Assembly (NCBI GenBank): GCA_003427395.1
Contig: BFEA01000942.1
Location: 259,911 to 287,775, forward strand
DNA from: Chara braunii
Taxonomy: Eukaryota > Streptophyta > Charophyceae > Charales > Characeae
Direction: 5' to 3'
DNA: 27,865 nt
A program made the translations under genes and the position numbers. The notes beneath the pieces are model-generated. The model did no database searches, was not told where the DNA came from, and saw only the letters and a program-made list of their open reading frames with translations. Shown piece after piece: positions 1 to 7,788 of the stretch (its first letter is position 1; each line of letters opens with the position of its first letter).

Positions 1-30
1 TTGTTATTCCATTTGGCTTTCCTTTTGCAG

Positions 31-193
31 TCTGTTGGATTTTCAGGCCTATGGTGCCGCCCTCGCCAAATCGAGCGGGTTTACGGTGATTGCTGTTCCG
101 CCATTTATACGGGATGACGAAGCAAGCGCGGAGCCTTCTCTCAATTTCACAAAGCTTGAAACACCATATAGGTTCCGCTATGACGGCCGATGA
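31..193 (+). CDS. Terminal exon of an unidentified host gene (partial)
   Basis: A pyrimidine-rich stretch ending TTTTGCAG (23-30) looks like a 3' splice site. After one base completing a split codon, a frame runs open from 32 for 53 codons and ends in two consecutive stop codons, TGATGA, at 191-196. The peptide begins LLDFQAYGAALAKSSG and ends RFRYDGR, with balanced, non-repetitive composition, unlike the low-complexity sequence that follows. I do not recognise the family. The T-rich sequence after 196 would be 3' UTR or intergenic DNA. Upstream exons lie outside the window. The splice signal and open frame are seen; gene status is inferred. The Nextera adapter at 1148 means linkage of this exon to the rest of the window is uncertain. 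Confidence 0.4.
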
Positions 194-196
194 TGA

Positions 197-354
197 GGTC
201 GGGCTTTTTTTATTTATTTATTTTTCTTTTCTTTCTTTTTTTAAGTCTTTTCCTTACATTTTCGGAATTATGTGAATTGTTTCTATTGTATCCCTTTCCT
301 CTTTTCCGAGGAGTCCTTAGCACTTTCTTTTTTTTCTCTTTTTTCCTTTTTTTT
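197..354. other. T/pyrimidine-rich stretch
   Basis: Low-complexity TTTATTT, TTTCTTT and TTCCTTT runs with no plausible coding content. Short open frames on both strands are homopolymer artefacts (Phe/Leu on one strand, Lys/Arg on the other). This may be the 3' UTR of the exon at 31-193. Confidence 0.6.
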
Positions 355-629
355 TCGGCTTTCCTAATCAAGTTTTTTATCTCAATCTGGCATTTTCTGG
401 CAACTCTGCAATAGATTATCTTTTGCATATCAGCCAGTAATTATTTCGAAATTCAAAATGACTTTAATATTTTTTCTTTTTTTCTCGTCTTTCCTAATCA
501 AGGTTGTTATCTCAATCTGGCATTTTCTGGCAACTCTGCAATAGATTATCTTTTTTTTTTTTTTTTTCTTCTTCTTCTTAACATAGATATCAGCCAATAA
601 TTATTTCGAAATTCAAAATGACTTTAATA
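355..629. repeat. Two-copy tandem repeat, about 115-145 bp per unit
   Basis: Unit 1 (about 355-469) and unit 2 (about 485-629) share near-identical blocks: TTCCTAATCAAG, CTCAATCTGGCATTTTCTGG, CAACTCTGCAATAGATTATC and TTATTTCGAAATTCAAAATG. The offset is 130 bp at the left and 160 bp at the right, because unit 2 carries an expanded T/CTT tract at 551-580. There is no coding content. Confidence 0.9.
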
Positions 630-685
630 AGCATCCAGGAACTGCGGCCATGTCCCACTTGTACGTTATTTAACTCCGGATTCGC

Positions 686-1096
686 CACCATTATAATTTC
701 CTTTTTTAATTATTAAAAATATTAAAAAAGGATCTTTGTATGTCCTCTATGCAGCCCCTGGTTATTGTCTATCTATAGATAGTCTGTCTATAGATTAGTG
801 AGCACTGCCAGCAGCCCTTGGCACCATTATAACTTCCTTTTTTAATTATTAAAAATATTACAAAATGATCTTTGTCTGTCCTCTATGCAGCCCTTGGTAA
901 TTGTCTATCTATAGATAGTCTGTGTCTATAGATAAGTGAGCACTGCCAGCAGCCCTTGGCACCATTATCACTTTTTTTTTTAATTATTAAAAATGTTAAA
1001 AAAGGATCTTTGTCTGTCCTCTATGCAGCCCTTGGTAATTGTCTATCTATAGATAGTCTGTTCATAGATTAGTGAGCACTGCCAGCAGACCTTGGT
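686..1096. repeat. Three-copy tandem repeat, about 137 bp per unit, with internal palindrome
   Basis: Units start at about 686, 822 and 960 (CACCATTAT). Each has TTTTTTAATTATTAAAAATRTTA, GGATCTTTGT, GTCCTCTATGCAGCCC, the palindrome CTATCTATAGATAG, a second TCTATAGATTAGTG and AGCACTGCCAGCAG. Units differ by a few substitutions and 1-2-bp indels, so the array is real and moderately old. No protein is encoded. Confidence 0.92.
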
Positions 1097-1147
1097 ACCT
1101 CTTGGGAACACGTACATATGAGGAAGAGGAGGTTTTCAGGATTGTGC

Positions 1148-1185
1148 CTGTCTCTTATACACATCTAGATGTGTATAAGAGACAG
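1148..1185. other. Nextera mate-pair junction adapter (assembly artefact)
   Basis: Positions 1148-1166 read CTGTCTCTTATACACATCT, the 19-bp Tn5 mosaic end used in Nextera libraries. Positions 1167-1185 are its exact reverse complement, giving the 38-bp circularisation-junction adapter of Nextera mate-pair libraries. The match is perfect over the whole palindrome. This is library sequence left in the assembly, not genomic DNA, and the DNA on its two sides need not be adjacent in the genome. Confidence 0.96.
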
Positions 1186-1555
1186 TCTCTGAACACTCCT
1201 CCATTTTGATATGTTGTTTTGCCATTATGCCCCTATGAATTTTGCCGCTTTCGGCAATGCTGCGTGCAGCTTACCCTTCATGCGACCCCCCACCCCACCC
1301 ACCCACCCACAAACATCCTCCTTGTGAAAAATAAAATAAAAAAAAACTCCTGGCGCCCTACCCCTCAATACCCCTATATCTCCATTAACCTCCCTCCTCG
1401 CCCCCACACCTCTCTCTCCCTACCACCTCATAAACATCTCTAAAGACTTGCGCTTTCTTTTTTCTTTTTTTCTTTTTTCGTTTACGTCTTTGTCATAAAG
1501 ACCTCCATCTTAGGAATGGTGAGAGCGTTCCTAAGGGCCTAGTTGCACTACTCGC
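1186..1555. other. No gene seen; C-rich low complexity
   Basis: Contains a CCCA-type microsatellite at about 1285-1311, a pyrimidine-rich stretch to about 1480, and a weak 6-bp hairpin (TAGGAA/TTCCTA) near 1511-1533. Open frames here are proline/histidine-rich low complexity and I do not call them genes. Confidence 0.6.
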
Positions 1556-1623
1556 CATCCGTTAACATTTTGAATGCATCTGGACTCAAATTTATCCAGA
1601 TGCATTCAAAATGTTGGCGGATG
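1556..1623. repeat. Near-perfect inverted repeat, 29-bp arms, 10-bp loop
   Basis: The left arm (1556-1584) and right arm (1595-1623) are reverse complements except for two adjacent mismatches (AA/GG). The core is CATTTTGAATGCATCTGGA and its complement, with a 10-base loop at 1585-1594. It could be a tiny foldback element, the end of a MITE, or a snap-back sequencing artefact. No terminator or RNA-gene family is recognised. Confidence 0.85.
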
Positions 1624-1923
1624 CCCAGTACTGCGACTACCTTGGGTAGGCCTTTTGATAGAGGTGTTGCTATGGCAGATGGCTCCTCTCTATACGCAAC
1701 AGCTCCACGTCCCAGAAATTGGGTTCCGTGTTCCCCAGAAACCAATACCCCCCGGGCAGGGGGATGGTTGTGCACTACCAGCAGTTTTCTGTTTTTTTTT
1801 TTTCTGCTTGCCTGTAATAAGCAACGGGACTGTCACCCGGAACAGATTTTTTTTTTTTTAAAAAAATACACCAACATGAATGTTCCCCGGAAAAAATGGG
1901 GAACCTGTATGTGCGGGTGGATT

Positions 1924-1927
<4 letters not shown>

Positions 1928-1972
<45 letters not shown>
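1928..1972. repeat. Homopolymer (A)45
   Basis: An uninterrupted run of 45 A directly in front of the minisatellite at 1973. It could be a retroposon tail on the plus strand, but no retroposon body is recognised upstream. Its length is unlikely to be exact in the assembly. Confidence 0.9.
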
Positions 1973-1973
<1 letters not shown>

Positions 1974-2186
1974 GGGTTCAGTGTTCCCCAGAAACCAATT
2001 TCAGTGTCCCAGAATCGGGTTCAGTGTCCCAGAAACCGGGCTCTGTGTCCATGACACCAGGTTACATCCCAGGTCCGAGAAACGGGTTCAGTGTCCCACA
2101 AACAGAGTTCAGTGTCCCCCAGAAACCAGGTTCGGTGTCCCTTAGGAACCGGGTTCAGTGTCCCGGAAATCGGGTTCAGTGTGCCT
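1973..2186. repeat. About 20-bp minisatellite, consensus GGGTTCAGTGTCCCAGAAAC
   Basis: About ten degenerate copies of GGGTTCAGTGTCCCAGAAAC with variants CCCCAGAAACC, CCCGGAAATC and CCCACAAACAG; one central unit (about 2041-2085) is more diverged. Two related words lie upstream: GGGTTCCGTGTTCCCCAGAA near 1720 and GTTCCCCGGAAAAAATGGGG near 1882. The units pass through all frames, so the apparent Val/Gln/Cys/Ser-rich reading frame is not credible as a protein. Confidence 0.85.
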
Positions 2187-2405
2187 AGACATCTGTGTTA
2201 CCAGAGTGGCACGGGACCATTTGCCCATCTGGGCCTAGAGATGGTCGTGTGATGTGCCTATCACACGGCTCTCCAACCTGAGTAACCTTTGTGGCGTGCC
2301 CGACACAGTGGAATTTGCTTACGCTGTGCTTAAAGAAGAGTTGACCACAAGGGAGGCAAGGGAGGGCGGGGTTGGGGGGAAGGAAGAACGGTCCAACTAG
2401 CCACC

Positions 2406-3311
2406 CTAAAAACGAAGTCCGTCTACCGGTTGCTCAGGCCCAAGCGCGGGCTACGAGACGTGGTGGCGGACAGATGGCAGCGCCATTTAAACGTGGACCG
2501 AAGCGCACTCAAATCTATCCAATGGTTCGGTGAGTATCACAAAAGGCCGGCAAAAATTTTCGCTCTGCAATGGCAAATTACTCACCGTTGCCTGCCAACC
2601 AATAACTGGCTGATTGATCATACACAGCTCGAACGACAAGGAAGGGCGCTTCCCTGGTGCCGGGGCTGCTACCAAAATTTCCCCGGAAAAAAGCGCCCTG
2701 AGACGGTCGAGCACATCTTCCTTCAATGTCCGGCTGCTGTCCTACTATGGAGATGGTGGGATAGGATCTGGCGGCACATCGTTCCAGGCTCCGTATGGCC
2801 TTGGGACTGGCGGGCCATTCTGTTGGGACACTGCCCTCACCTTCGCAACAACACCTTTGTAGCAAATACGCTCTCCCTGGGCCGGCGTACAGTCCTCTGG
2901 ACCATATGCTGGCGAAGATGCATCCTGGAACTAGAAGGGGCCAGGGTAGAGGAGGGGGAGGTCACATAACAGATACGGCTGCTCTTCCAGTATGAGATCA
3001 TGGCACAATGGCACAGCATTAAGGAAAAACTGAGTCAGGTTTACAGCAGGGGCGACATTAAAAACATTATCTCCCGGTTCTGTGAAGGCTGGCTGGGGGG
3101 TGAGAGGGAGGGCTGGGTCGCAAGGGTGAATTGGACAGGAGACAGGTTGGACCATGGAGAAGGACAGGAGGGAGACCTGGAAAGAGACTACCAGCTTCTC
3201 TTCAAAGATTGGACAAGGGTGGATCCCGGAGAACAGCTGAGACCTGCGCAGGAGTTCGGTGATCCCTTTCCTCCTCACCCGTTGGCCCTGGAGGAATACT
3301 TGGGGGCCTAG
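2406..3311 (+). pseudogene. LINE-A ORF2 C-terminal part with zf-RVT zinc-binding domain
   Basis: One reading frame covers the region and is broken only by a TAA at 2967-2969. It contains LQWQITHRCLPT (near 2568), then a zinc-binding pattern CRGC...VEHIFLQCP (about 2660-2735) followed by Trp-rich sequence. This is the C-terminal reverse-transcriptase zinc-binding domain typical of plant LINEs. After the stop the same frame continues for about 110 codons to EEYLGA and TAG, and may be the natural C-terminus. The region matches LINE-G at 27400-27720 (the same LQWQITHRC motif). The single stop suggests a relatively young copy. No RNase H domain is seen. Confidence 0.85.
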
Positions 3312-3840
3312 AGTCATCTAAATCACTCAAATACACGGCATGGCGATTTGCAGTCCAGACTAGCCTGTCGATGGTGCCAGTTTTTCAGGGCGCCACTCTG
3401 TGGTGTCAGACTGTTTTTCCTTGATCTTCTTGGCTCCTTTGGCAGGCCCCACAATTCTCAGTGTTCCTCAGACATTCTATTATGGACATTCTATTTTTCT
3501 GTATAATTTCTGTACATGGGACGCTGGACGCCATAAGGATCGTAGGAGGAGGGCAGGAGCTAGGGGAGGGAGGGAGATTCCACTGGTGCCCCCTGGTGGG
3601 TCTCCCCCCAGTACCCGACCGTGCTGCAGGCTAGGTATGAAGGAAAAGGTTAAGATATGGCTCAATGGCGTCACCCTCAATGATGTACTGTTTTGCACAG
3701 ATGTATTCATGGGACGATGGGCCCGGTTCCCAGCAGGTGATGCTCCCCACCAATAGATGGAGCGACCCGCCAGGCAAAGCCTCAATCCCGGTGGTTCTCT
3801 TACCACCACCAGGATAGAGGTTTTGTACAAGGGCCTGTTC
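3312..3840 (+). other. LINE-A 3' UTR
   Basis: Non-coding. The distal half (about 3590-3840) aligns base for base with LINE-B, including TGCTCCCCACCAATAGATGG and TCTCTTACCACCACCAGGAT. A short hairpin (GGTGGT, loop TCTCTT, ACCACC) lies at 3790-3807, close to the tail. The word GGGACGCTGGA and its variant GGGACGATGGG occur near 3517 and 3711, so the UTR is itself built of repeated pieces. Confidence 0.8.
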
Positions 3841-3920
3841 AAAAAAAAAAAAAAAAAAAAAAAGGAAAGAACCCCAAAAAAAGTTGTTTCTTTTAAACAT
3901 CTAGTTTTTTTTAAGTGACA

Positions 3921-3923
<3 letters not shown>

Positions 3924-3986
<63 letters not shown>

Positions 3987-3998
3987 TTTTTTTTTTAT

Positions 3999-4032
<34 letters not shown>
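3924..4032. repeat. Long T-runs (poly-T block)
   Basis: Roughly 55 T from 3924, then short A/T interruptions, then about 30 more T to 4032. With the A-run at 3841-3863 this makes converging poly-A and poly-T. The segment 4033-4120 read on the minus strand would end in this tract, so it may be a minus-strand retroposon end. Assembly errors are likely in such homopolymers. Confidence 0.75.
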
Positions 4033-4033
<1 letters not shown>

Positions 4034-4122
4034 TAGAGAGGGGAGTTTGGGGGAGCAATATATATCAAATACCCACAGAATACTTGAAAATAGGAGAAAA
4101 TAGTAAAATATATATTTTTTGG

Positions 4123-4415
4123 TGGTGGCATTAGGGGCACCGGAGGGGCNGGTGGGTCACCCCCCAACACCCGACCCTGATGCAGGTTAGGGATGGAAGA
4201 GTAGAGTGGATAAGGGACGCTGGACCCGGTTTCCAGCATTTTGGCGTCTCCTCATTGATGTAATGTGTGGCAAAGATGTAATTTTGGGACGCTGGACCCG
4301 GTTTCCAGCAGGTGTTGCTCCCCACCAATAGATGGAGCGGCCCGCTAGGCAAAGCCTCAATCCCGGAGGTTCTCTTACCACCACCAGGATAGAGGTCTTG
4401 CACAAGGGCCTTCAG

Positions 4416-4475
<60 letters not shown>
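4123..4475 (+). mobile_element. LINE-B: 3' UTR-only LINE fragment with 60-A tail
   Basis: Aligns with the LINE-A 3' UTR: GGTGGGTC, ACCCGACC, TGCAGG, then TGCTCCCCACCAATAGATGG, AGGCAAAGCCTCAATCCCGG and TCTCTTACCACCACCAGGAT, ending with 60 A at 4416-4475. It contains an internal direct repeat, GGGACGCTGGACCCGGTTTC, at about 4217 and 4284. One ambiguous base (N) is at 4150. No coding sequence remains, so this is an extreme 5' truncation. Open frames overlapping it on either strand are spurious. Confidence 0.88.
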
Positions 4476-4478
<3 letters not shown>

Positions 4479-4667
4479 GACCATCATTCTCTTAAGATAA
4501 GAAAGGCCTCCTTATCTATGGGTAGCGGTATGCTTGGACGCTGGTTGACCTGATAAAGAAAGTGACCCCTGTGCAGCTCATCTCTGTTCGGCCTAGGCTC
4601 GCCATCTAACCAGCTCCCCTAGCATCCGCCCGGGTGTTCTTGTCAAAAGAAAAAAAAAAAAAAAAAA
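4476..4667 (+). mobile_element. Possible short retroposon with A-tail (unclassified)
   Basis: A GC-balanced stretch of about 170 bp ending in an A-rich tail (TCAAAAG followed by about 17 A, to 4667), directly after the LINE-B tail. The word TTGGACGCTGG (about 4532) recalls the LINE 3' UTR word GGGACGCTGGA, but the rest does not align by eye. There is no clear Pol III box. It may be a SINE-like element or LINE-derived debris. Confidence 0.25.
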
Positions 4668-5139
4668 CTTGTTCAGTTTGTCTTCTGCATAACATCTAGG
4701 GTGGTCCCCGAGAGGCCCGGCTGAGGGAAGGTCGCCCAGGACGGGCAGAGTCCGCACAGGTTCCCGGGCAGTCCCAGCGCAATAATATTATTAAAAAAAA
4801 AACAGAAAATTAAAAAAACTCAAAACAATCTGGAAAGAAAAATATCTTCTGTAAAATTTCGGTACAAGCAACTTTTGGCTGAGGGTCTGTCAGCGGTTTG
4901 GGGCCTGTGGGCATAGACCCCTGCCGCGCGGGTGGCAGGGCGGATTGGCAGGGGTTGGTGGTAATTCCGGATGAATAGTGGACATGATCAATTAGCCGCT
5001 GACTGCTGGTTCCCTTTCTGTTTCTGTGGTTTTGAATCATTTTTTTCGGTACTTTTCCTTTTTTTTGCGCATGGTTTCTTCACGGTTGGTGGAATTTGGG
5101 TTACTAAATAAATTAGGGTTATCACGGCTGTTGTGATTA
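4668..5139. other. No gene recognised
   Basis: A GC-rich segment (4690-4780), an A-rich segment (4790-4850), a second GC-rich segment (4880-4960) and a T-rich end. Short open frames on the minus strand show no motif. I see no convincing exon or repeat. Confidence 0.5.
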
Positions 5140-5709
5140 GAGTTTCTTGGTGATGAACTTAGATTCAATGAAACCATCAGGTATGCAAGACAGCATAAAG
5201 TTGACGCTGCCATCCTCTTTATTGACTTTGAGAAAGCGTATGATCACGTGGATTGGGATTTCCTGGAATTATGCCTAAACAAGATGAACTTTTGGCCCGT
5301 ATTCTTGAAATGGGTGAACATACTCCACCGAACAGCAGCCACAAACATCATGATGAATGGACACCTTGCGCCACCTATTAGATTGCAGAGATCTGTGAGA
5401 CAAGGAGACCTTATAGCCCCGATGCTATTCGTCCTGATGATGGAAGCCTTGGCAGCGATGATAAGGGTCAACCCTGACATACAACGAATCGCAGTCCAGG
5501 AAATCCCGAATCACCTTGTCCCAGTCACATCCATCTTTGCAGACGACCTCAATGTCCTCTTCCGAGTTGCCAGCTTTCAGGCATTGGCACGGACGATCCA
5601 CCTCTTTGAGGTAGCGGCAGACATGAAAGTGAACTGGGGCACGAAGACAGAGGGATGGTGGCTCGGTGTAAATGTCAACCCACCACCTGATGCACCAAGG
5701 GTGGACTAG
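5140..5709 (+). pseudogene. LINE-C reverse transcriptase core
   Basis: One open frame from about 5137 to TAG at 5707-5709. RT motif A (FIDFEKAYDHVDW, about 5218-5256), motif B (RSVRQGDLIAPMLF, about 5390-5431) and motif C (IFADD, about 5532-5546) are all present, so both catalytic Asp positions are kept. After motif C the frame continues about 50 codons before the stop. The family is non-LTR RT, L1-like; LINE-G is very similar (ATNI..NGH..PP..LQRSVRQGD). The 5' fingers region and endonuclease are absent. Confidence 0.88.
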
Positions 5710-6987
5710 AAACCTAGGGATGCTGCTATCAGAGTCCCGGGGGTAAACCTCATTGCTCTCGGCCCCCCTTATGACCACGGTGACAGGCTGGTGGACATAG
5801 CAACTCAACGCATGAATGCTTGGAAAACAACACACACCTCGCTGATTGGTAGAGCACTGGCGATCAATAACGCCATATTTGCGGCTTTATGGTACAAAGT
5901 GGTCTTCTGGCAATTAAGCCGGCGACAGTTAAGGTCTTTAAAACGGGCTGCGTCCGCCTACCTCTGGCGAGAGGACCATGAATTCACCAGTGTATTAGGA
6001 GGGTGGCATGGGACATCATCACACAGTCACGTGCCAAGAGGGGGTTAGGCATAATAGACCCGGAGAATTAAAAAAAAACTTCGATTTTTAAGTTCCCCAT
6101 AAGATGGTTATTAGGCAATGATATCCCTTGGGCACCATATGCAGCCATGTAGATCTTCGCCCTGGCCCCACAGTGTACAAATAACAACCGAGTTTATTCG
6201 GTACAATGGCTAACTAACAATTATTGGTCGCTCCCCGCACCACCTCGAAACAGAAGGGATGGTATGCCTACCTCCACTGCCAAATGGGATCTCAAGGCCG
6301 ACCCCTTATGGATAGATATGTTGAGGTTGTGAAGAGAACGAGGTCCGACCCAAAAACCTGTTCCGCTTAGATGGGACGAAATATGGAGACAACCTCTGTT
6401 TGGGAACTGCTTCATATTAGATCATACAGGTAATCATTTTTTTCTGCAAACGGGATTGAGATAGCTCCCCTGGGTGAGACAAGGGATATACACAGTGGCT
6501 CATCTGTGGAATATCCACGCAAGCACGTGGCTATCGGTCCAGGACCTTCGACATAAGTTGCACCACGTCAAAAAGTCGAAAGAAGGCTTGCAAGAGATAC
6601 AGGAGGCTGTTCCTCTGGCATGGGTGCTGAAACTCAAAAGAGGAAATAATACAGCCGGGGGACTGGGTGGTGCGACCACAGGACTGGCCGATCCCCATGG
6701 TGATATATACTGTAGAGGAGGTTAGCCCTCAAGAGGCGAGCCTTAGGGCATACACACCACGACTCCCAGGAGAAAGATGGTCCAAATTAGACCAACAAGA
6801 CACCCTGGACCGTCAGACACCTGCTGCAGGACTCGTTAGAATATGTGTGATCAATGATAATGACAAAGGACCCTTCGTGCATGAGCCAATTGTACCCCTC
6901 TGACGGCTGCCTTTCGACCCACAAGAATGGGAATGGGACCTTCAAGGGTTGCACCTGTTCTACGGTCGCGATCATATTCACGGCCGT
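5710..6987 (+). pseudogene. LINE-C thumb and linker, multiple frameshifts
   Basis: Thumb segment at about 5782-5990 (WKTTHTSLIGRALAINNAIF, then SAYLWREDHE), parallel to LINE-G at 25105-25280. A frameshift near 5990 moves the reading to another frame, where RRVAWDII and RGLGIIDPEN continue to a stop near 6070. Later islands include WLTNNYWSLP, PLRWDEIWRQPLFGN (about 6360-6405), WVRQGIYTVAHLWN (about 6470) and VCVINDNDKGPFVHEP-like sequence (about 6840-6890). All have counterparts in LINE-G. The zinc domain expected next is missing. Confidence 0.8.
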
Positions 6988-7240
6988 TTTTTTTTTTTCT
7001 TCCTTTTTTTCTTTTTTTTTTCTTTTCTTGTTCCGCTATTCCCCCTTTCATTTCCCTGTGCAGGGGGCAACTCGTCGTTCAAAATCAACGGCCGCCCCCT
7101 ACTCTCAGTCATTTCACATAGGGTGTTTTACCCCGTGCCTCACGCACATGTACCCAGATGCCCACGGCGCCAGGTACAGGCGATATCCTGCAGCTTGTTC
7201 ACTAAGTGGACAGGTACACGGTGCATGGTCGGAGACTTAC

Positions 7241-7303
7241 CTGTCGGTGGCTGCGTTGTCCACCATCGTATCAGTTCGCCGCAAGGTAGGTTCTTTCCCT
7301 TTT

Positions 7304-7341
<38 letters not shown>

Positions 7342-7431
7342 TGTTGTAGTAGTAGTAATAGTCGTAGTCGTAGTAGTAGTAGTAGTCGTAGTAGTGGTTT
7401 TGGCAGTAGATTCATCCGATTTCGCCCCTCC
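7241..7431 (-). CDS. Candidate internal exon of a threonine-tract protein
   Basis: On the minus strand the sequence TTCTGTTGACAG is a good 3' splice site before 7431. A frame then reads GGAKSDESTAK, about 30 mostly Thr codons encoded by an (ACT)n repeat, then KGKEPTLRRTDTMVDNAATD. It reaches a perfect 5' splice site, CAG|GTAAGT, at 7241/7240. The frame joins in phase 0 with the proposed first exon at 7699-7788. The next exon is not identified. The competing view is a plus-strand exon at 7064-7285 (acceptor CTGTGCAG, donor AAG|GTAGGT, open throughout). The minus model has stronger donors and an in-frame tract. Protein family unknown. Confidence 0.4.
7304..7396. repeat. (GTA)n / (ACT)n trinucleotide repeat
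   Basis: About 30 GTA units with some GTC, GTT and AAT variants. On the minus strand it lies in frame in the candidate exon and would encode polythreonine; on the plus strand the frame gives polyvaline or polyserine. The triplet period and substitutions that mostly keep Thr (ACT to ACG or ACA) fit coding use but do not prove it. Confidence 0.9.
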
Positions 7432-7440
7432 CTGTCAACA

Positions 7441-7478
7441 GAAAGTTAGCCCGTTCGTCGAAACGAACGGGCACTTTC
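7441..7478. repeat. Stem-loop, 10-bp perfect inner stem plus 6-bp outer stem
   Basis: GCCCGTTCGT (7449-7458), loop CGAA, ACGAACGGGC (7463-7472). GAAAGT (7441-7446) pairs with ACTTTC (7473-7478) across a 2-base bulge. It lies about 10 bp upstream of the proposed minus-strand acceptor, inside the intron. Confidence 0.85.
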
Positions 7479-7581
7479 GTAAAATCACAAACGAATAGAA
7501 CAAAACGAAAATATATACCCTCGTTTGTTGTCCTCTTCTCTCTCTCTTCCTACGGTTTACCGGGCAGTTCTGTTTGTGACG

Positions 7582-7605
7582 ATATATATATATATATATA
7601 TATAA
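7582..7605. repeat. (TA)n microsatellite
   Basis: An uninterrupted TA run of about 12 units, within the proposed minus-strand intron (7432-7698). Confidence 0.95.
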
Positions 7606-7698
7606 GTTAATATAGCAACAAAAATCTAAAAAAAAACTCAAGGAAGAAATTCTATAAAAAAAAAACGAAAAAAAAAACGAAAAAGAAAATAAACTTAC

Positions 7699-7788
7699 CT
7701 CGCTGCCTGAAAAATGGTCGCCCGTTTTCACGGGCATTATTAAGTGCACTGGGGCTTGAAACACCCCACTAACTTCTGAGGGCGCCAT
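7699..7788 (-). CDS. Candidate first coding exon of the same minus-strand gene
   Basis: Minus-strand start context CAACAAATGGCG fits the plant-type initiation consensus. The exon gives 30 codons, starting MAPSEVSGVFQAPVHL and ending DHFSGSE, and finishes exactly at GAG|GTAAGT (donor bases at 7698-7693). It is in phase with the exon at 7241-7431 across an intron of 267 bp that includes a (TA)n run. No signal peptide or membrane segment is evident. The product would be a small Thr-rich protein of unknown role. Confidence 0.4.

Larger units (their letters stand above)
2285..3863 (+). mobile_element. LINE-A: 5'-truncated plant-type non-LTR retrotransposon with poly-A tail
   Basis: The element holds the C-terminal part of ORF2 (to the TAG at 3309-3311), a 3' UTR and a 23-A tail at 3841-3863. 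The 5' end is uncertain: clear protein homology begins near 2406. A separate open frame at about 2285-2396 (starting LCGVPDTVEFAYAVL) may be upstream ORF2 in a shifted frame. Truncation at the 5' end with an intact poly-A end is the usual product of target-primed reverse transcription. The 3' UTR matches LINE-B (4123-4475) and the tails of LINE-E and LINE-F. No flanking target-site duplication could be fixed by eye. Confidence 0.88.
5140..6987 (+). mobile_element. LINE-C: RT-to-linker fragment, truncated at both ends
   Basis: Starts inside the RT domain just before motif A and stops after the linker that precedes the zinc domain, at a T-rich tract near 6987. Unlike LINE-A it lacks the 3' end and poly-A, so it was cut by a later rearrangement or internal loss rather than by simple 5' truncation. 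It lies on the strand opposite the candidate Thr-rich gene at 7241-7788 and could be inside an intron of it. Confidence 0.85.

Noticed and set aside
1880-2188. Protein with repeated Val-Gln-Cys/Ser-Val-Pro text
   Set aside because: It is a translation of the poly-A tract and a 20-bp minisatellite whose period is not a multiple of three.
3901-4487. Open frames rich in Lys or Phe on both strands around the homopolymers
   Set aside because: They are produced by A- and T-runs and by LINE 3' UTR sequence; no domain or splice context supports them.
7064-7285. Plus-strand exon between CTGTGCAG and AAG|GTAGGT
   Set aside because: Open and possible, but the minus-strand model has a start codon, two GTAAGT donors and consistent phase; kept only as the alternative.
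157-7764. Shared 12-mer GCTTGAAACACC at 157 and 7753
   Set aside because: Matches of this length are expected by chance several times in a window of this size, and the flanks differ.
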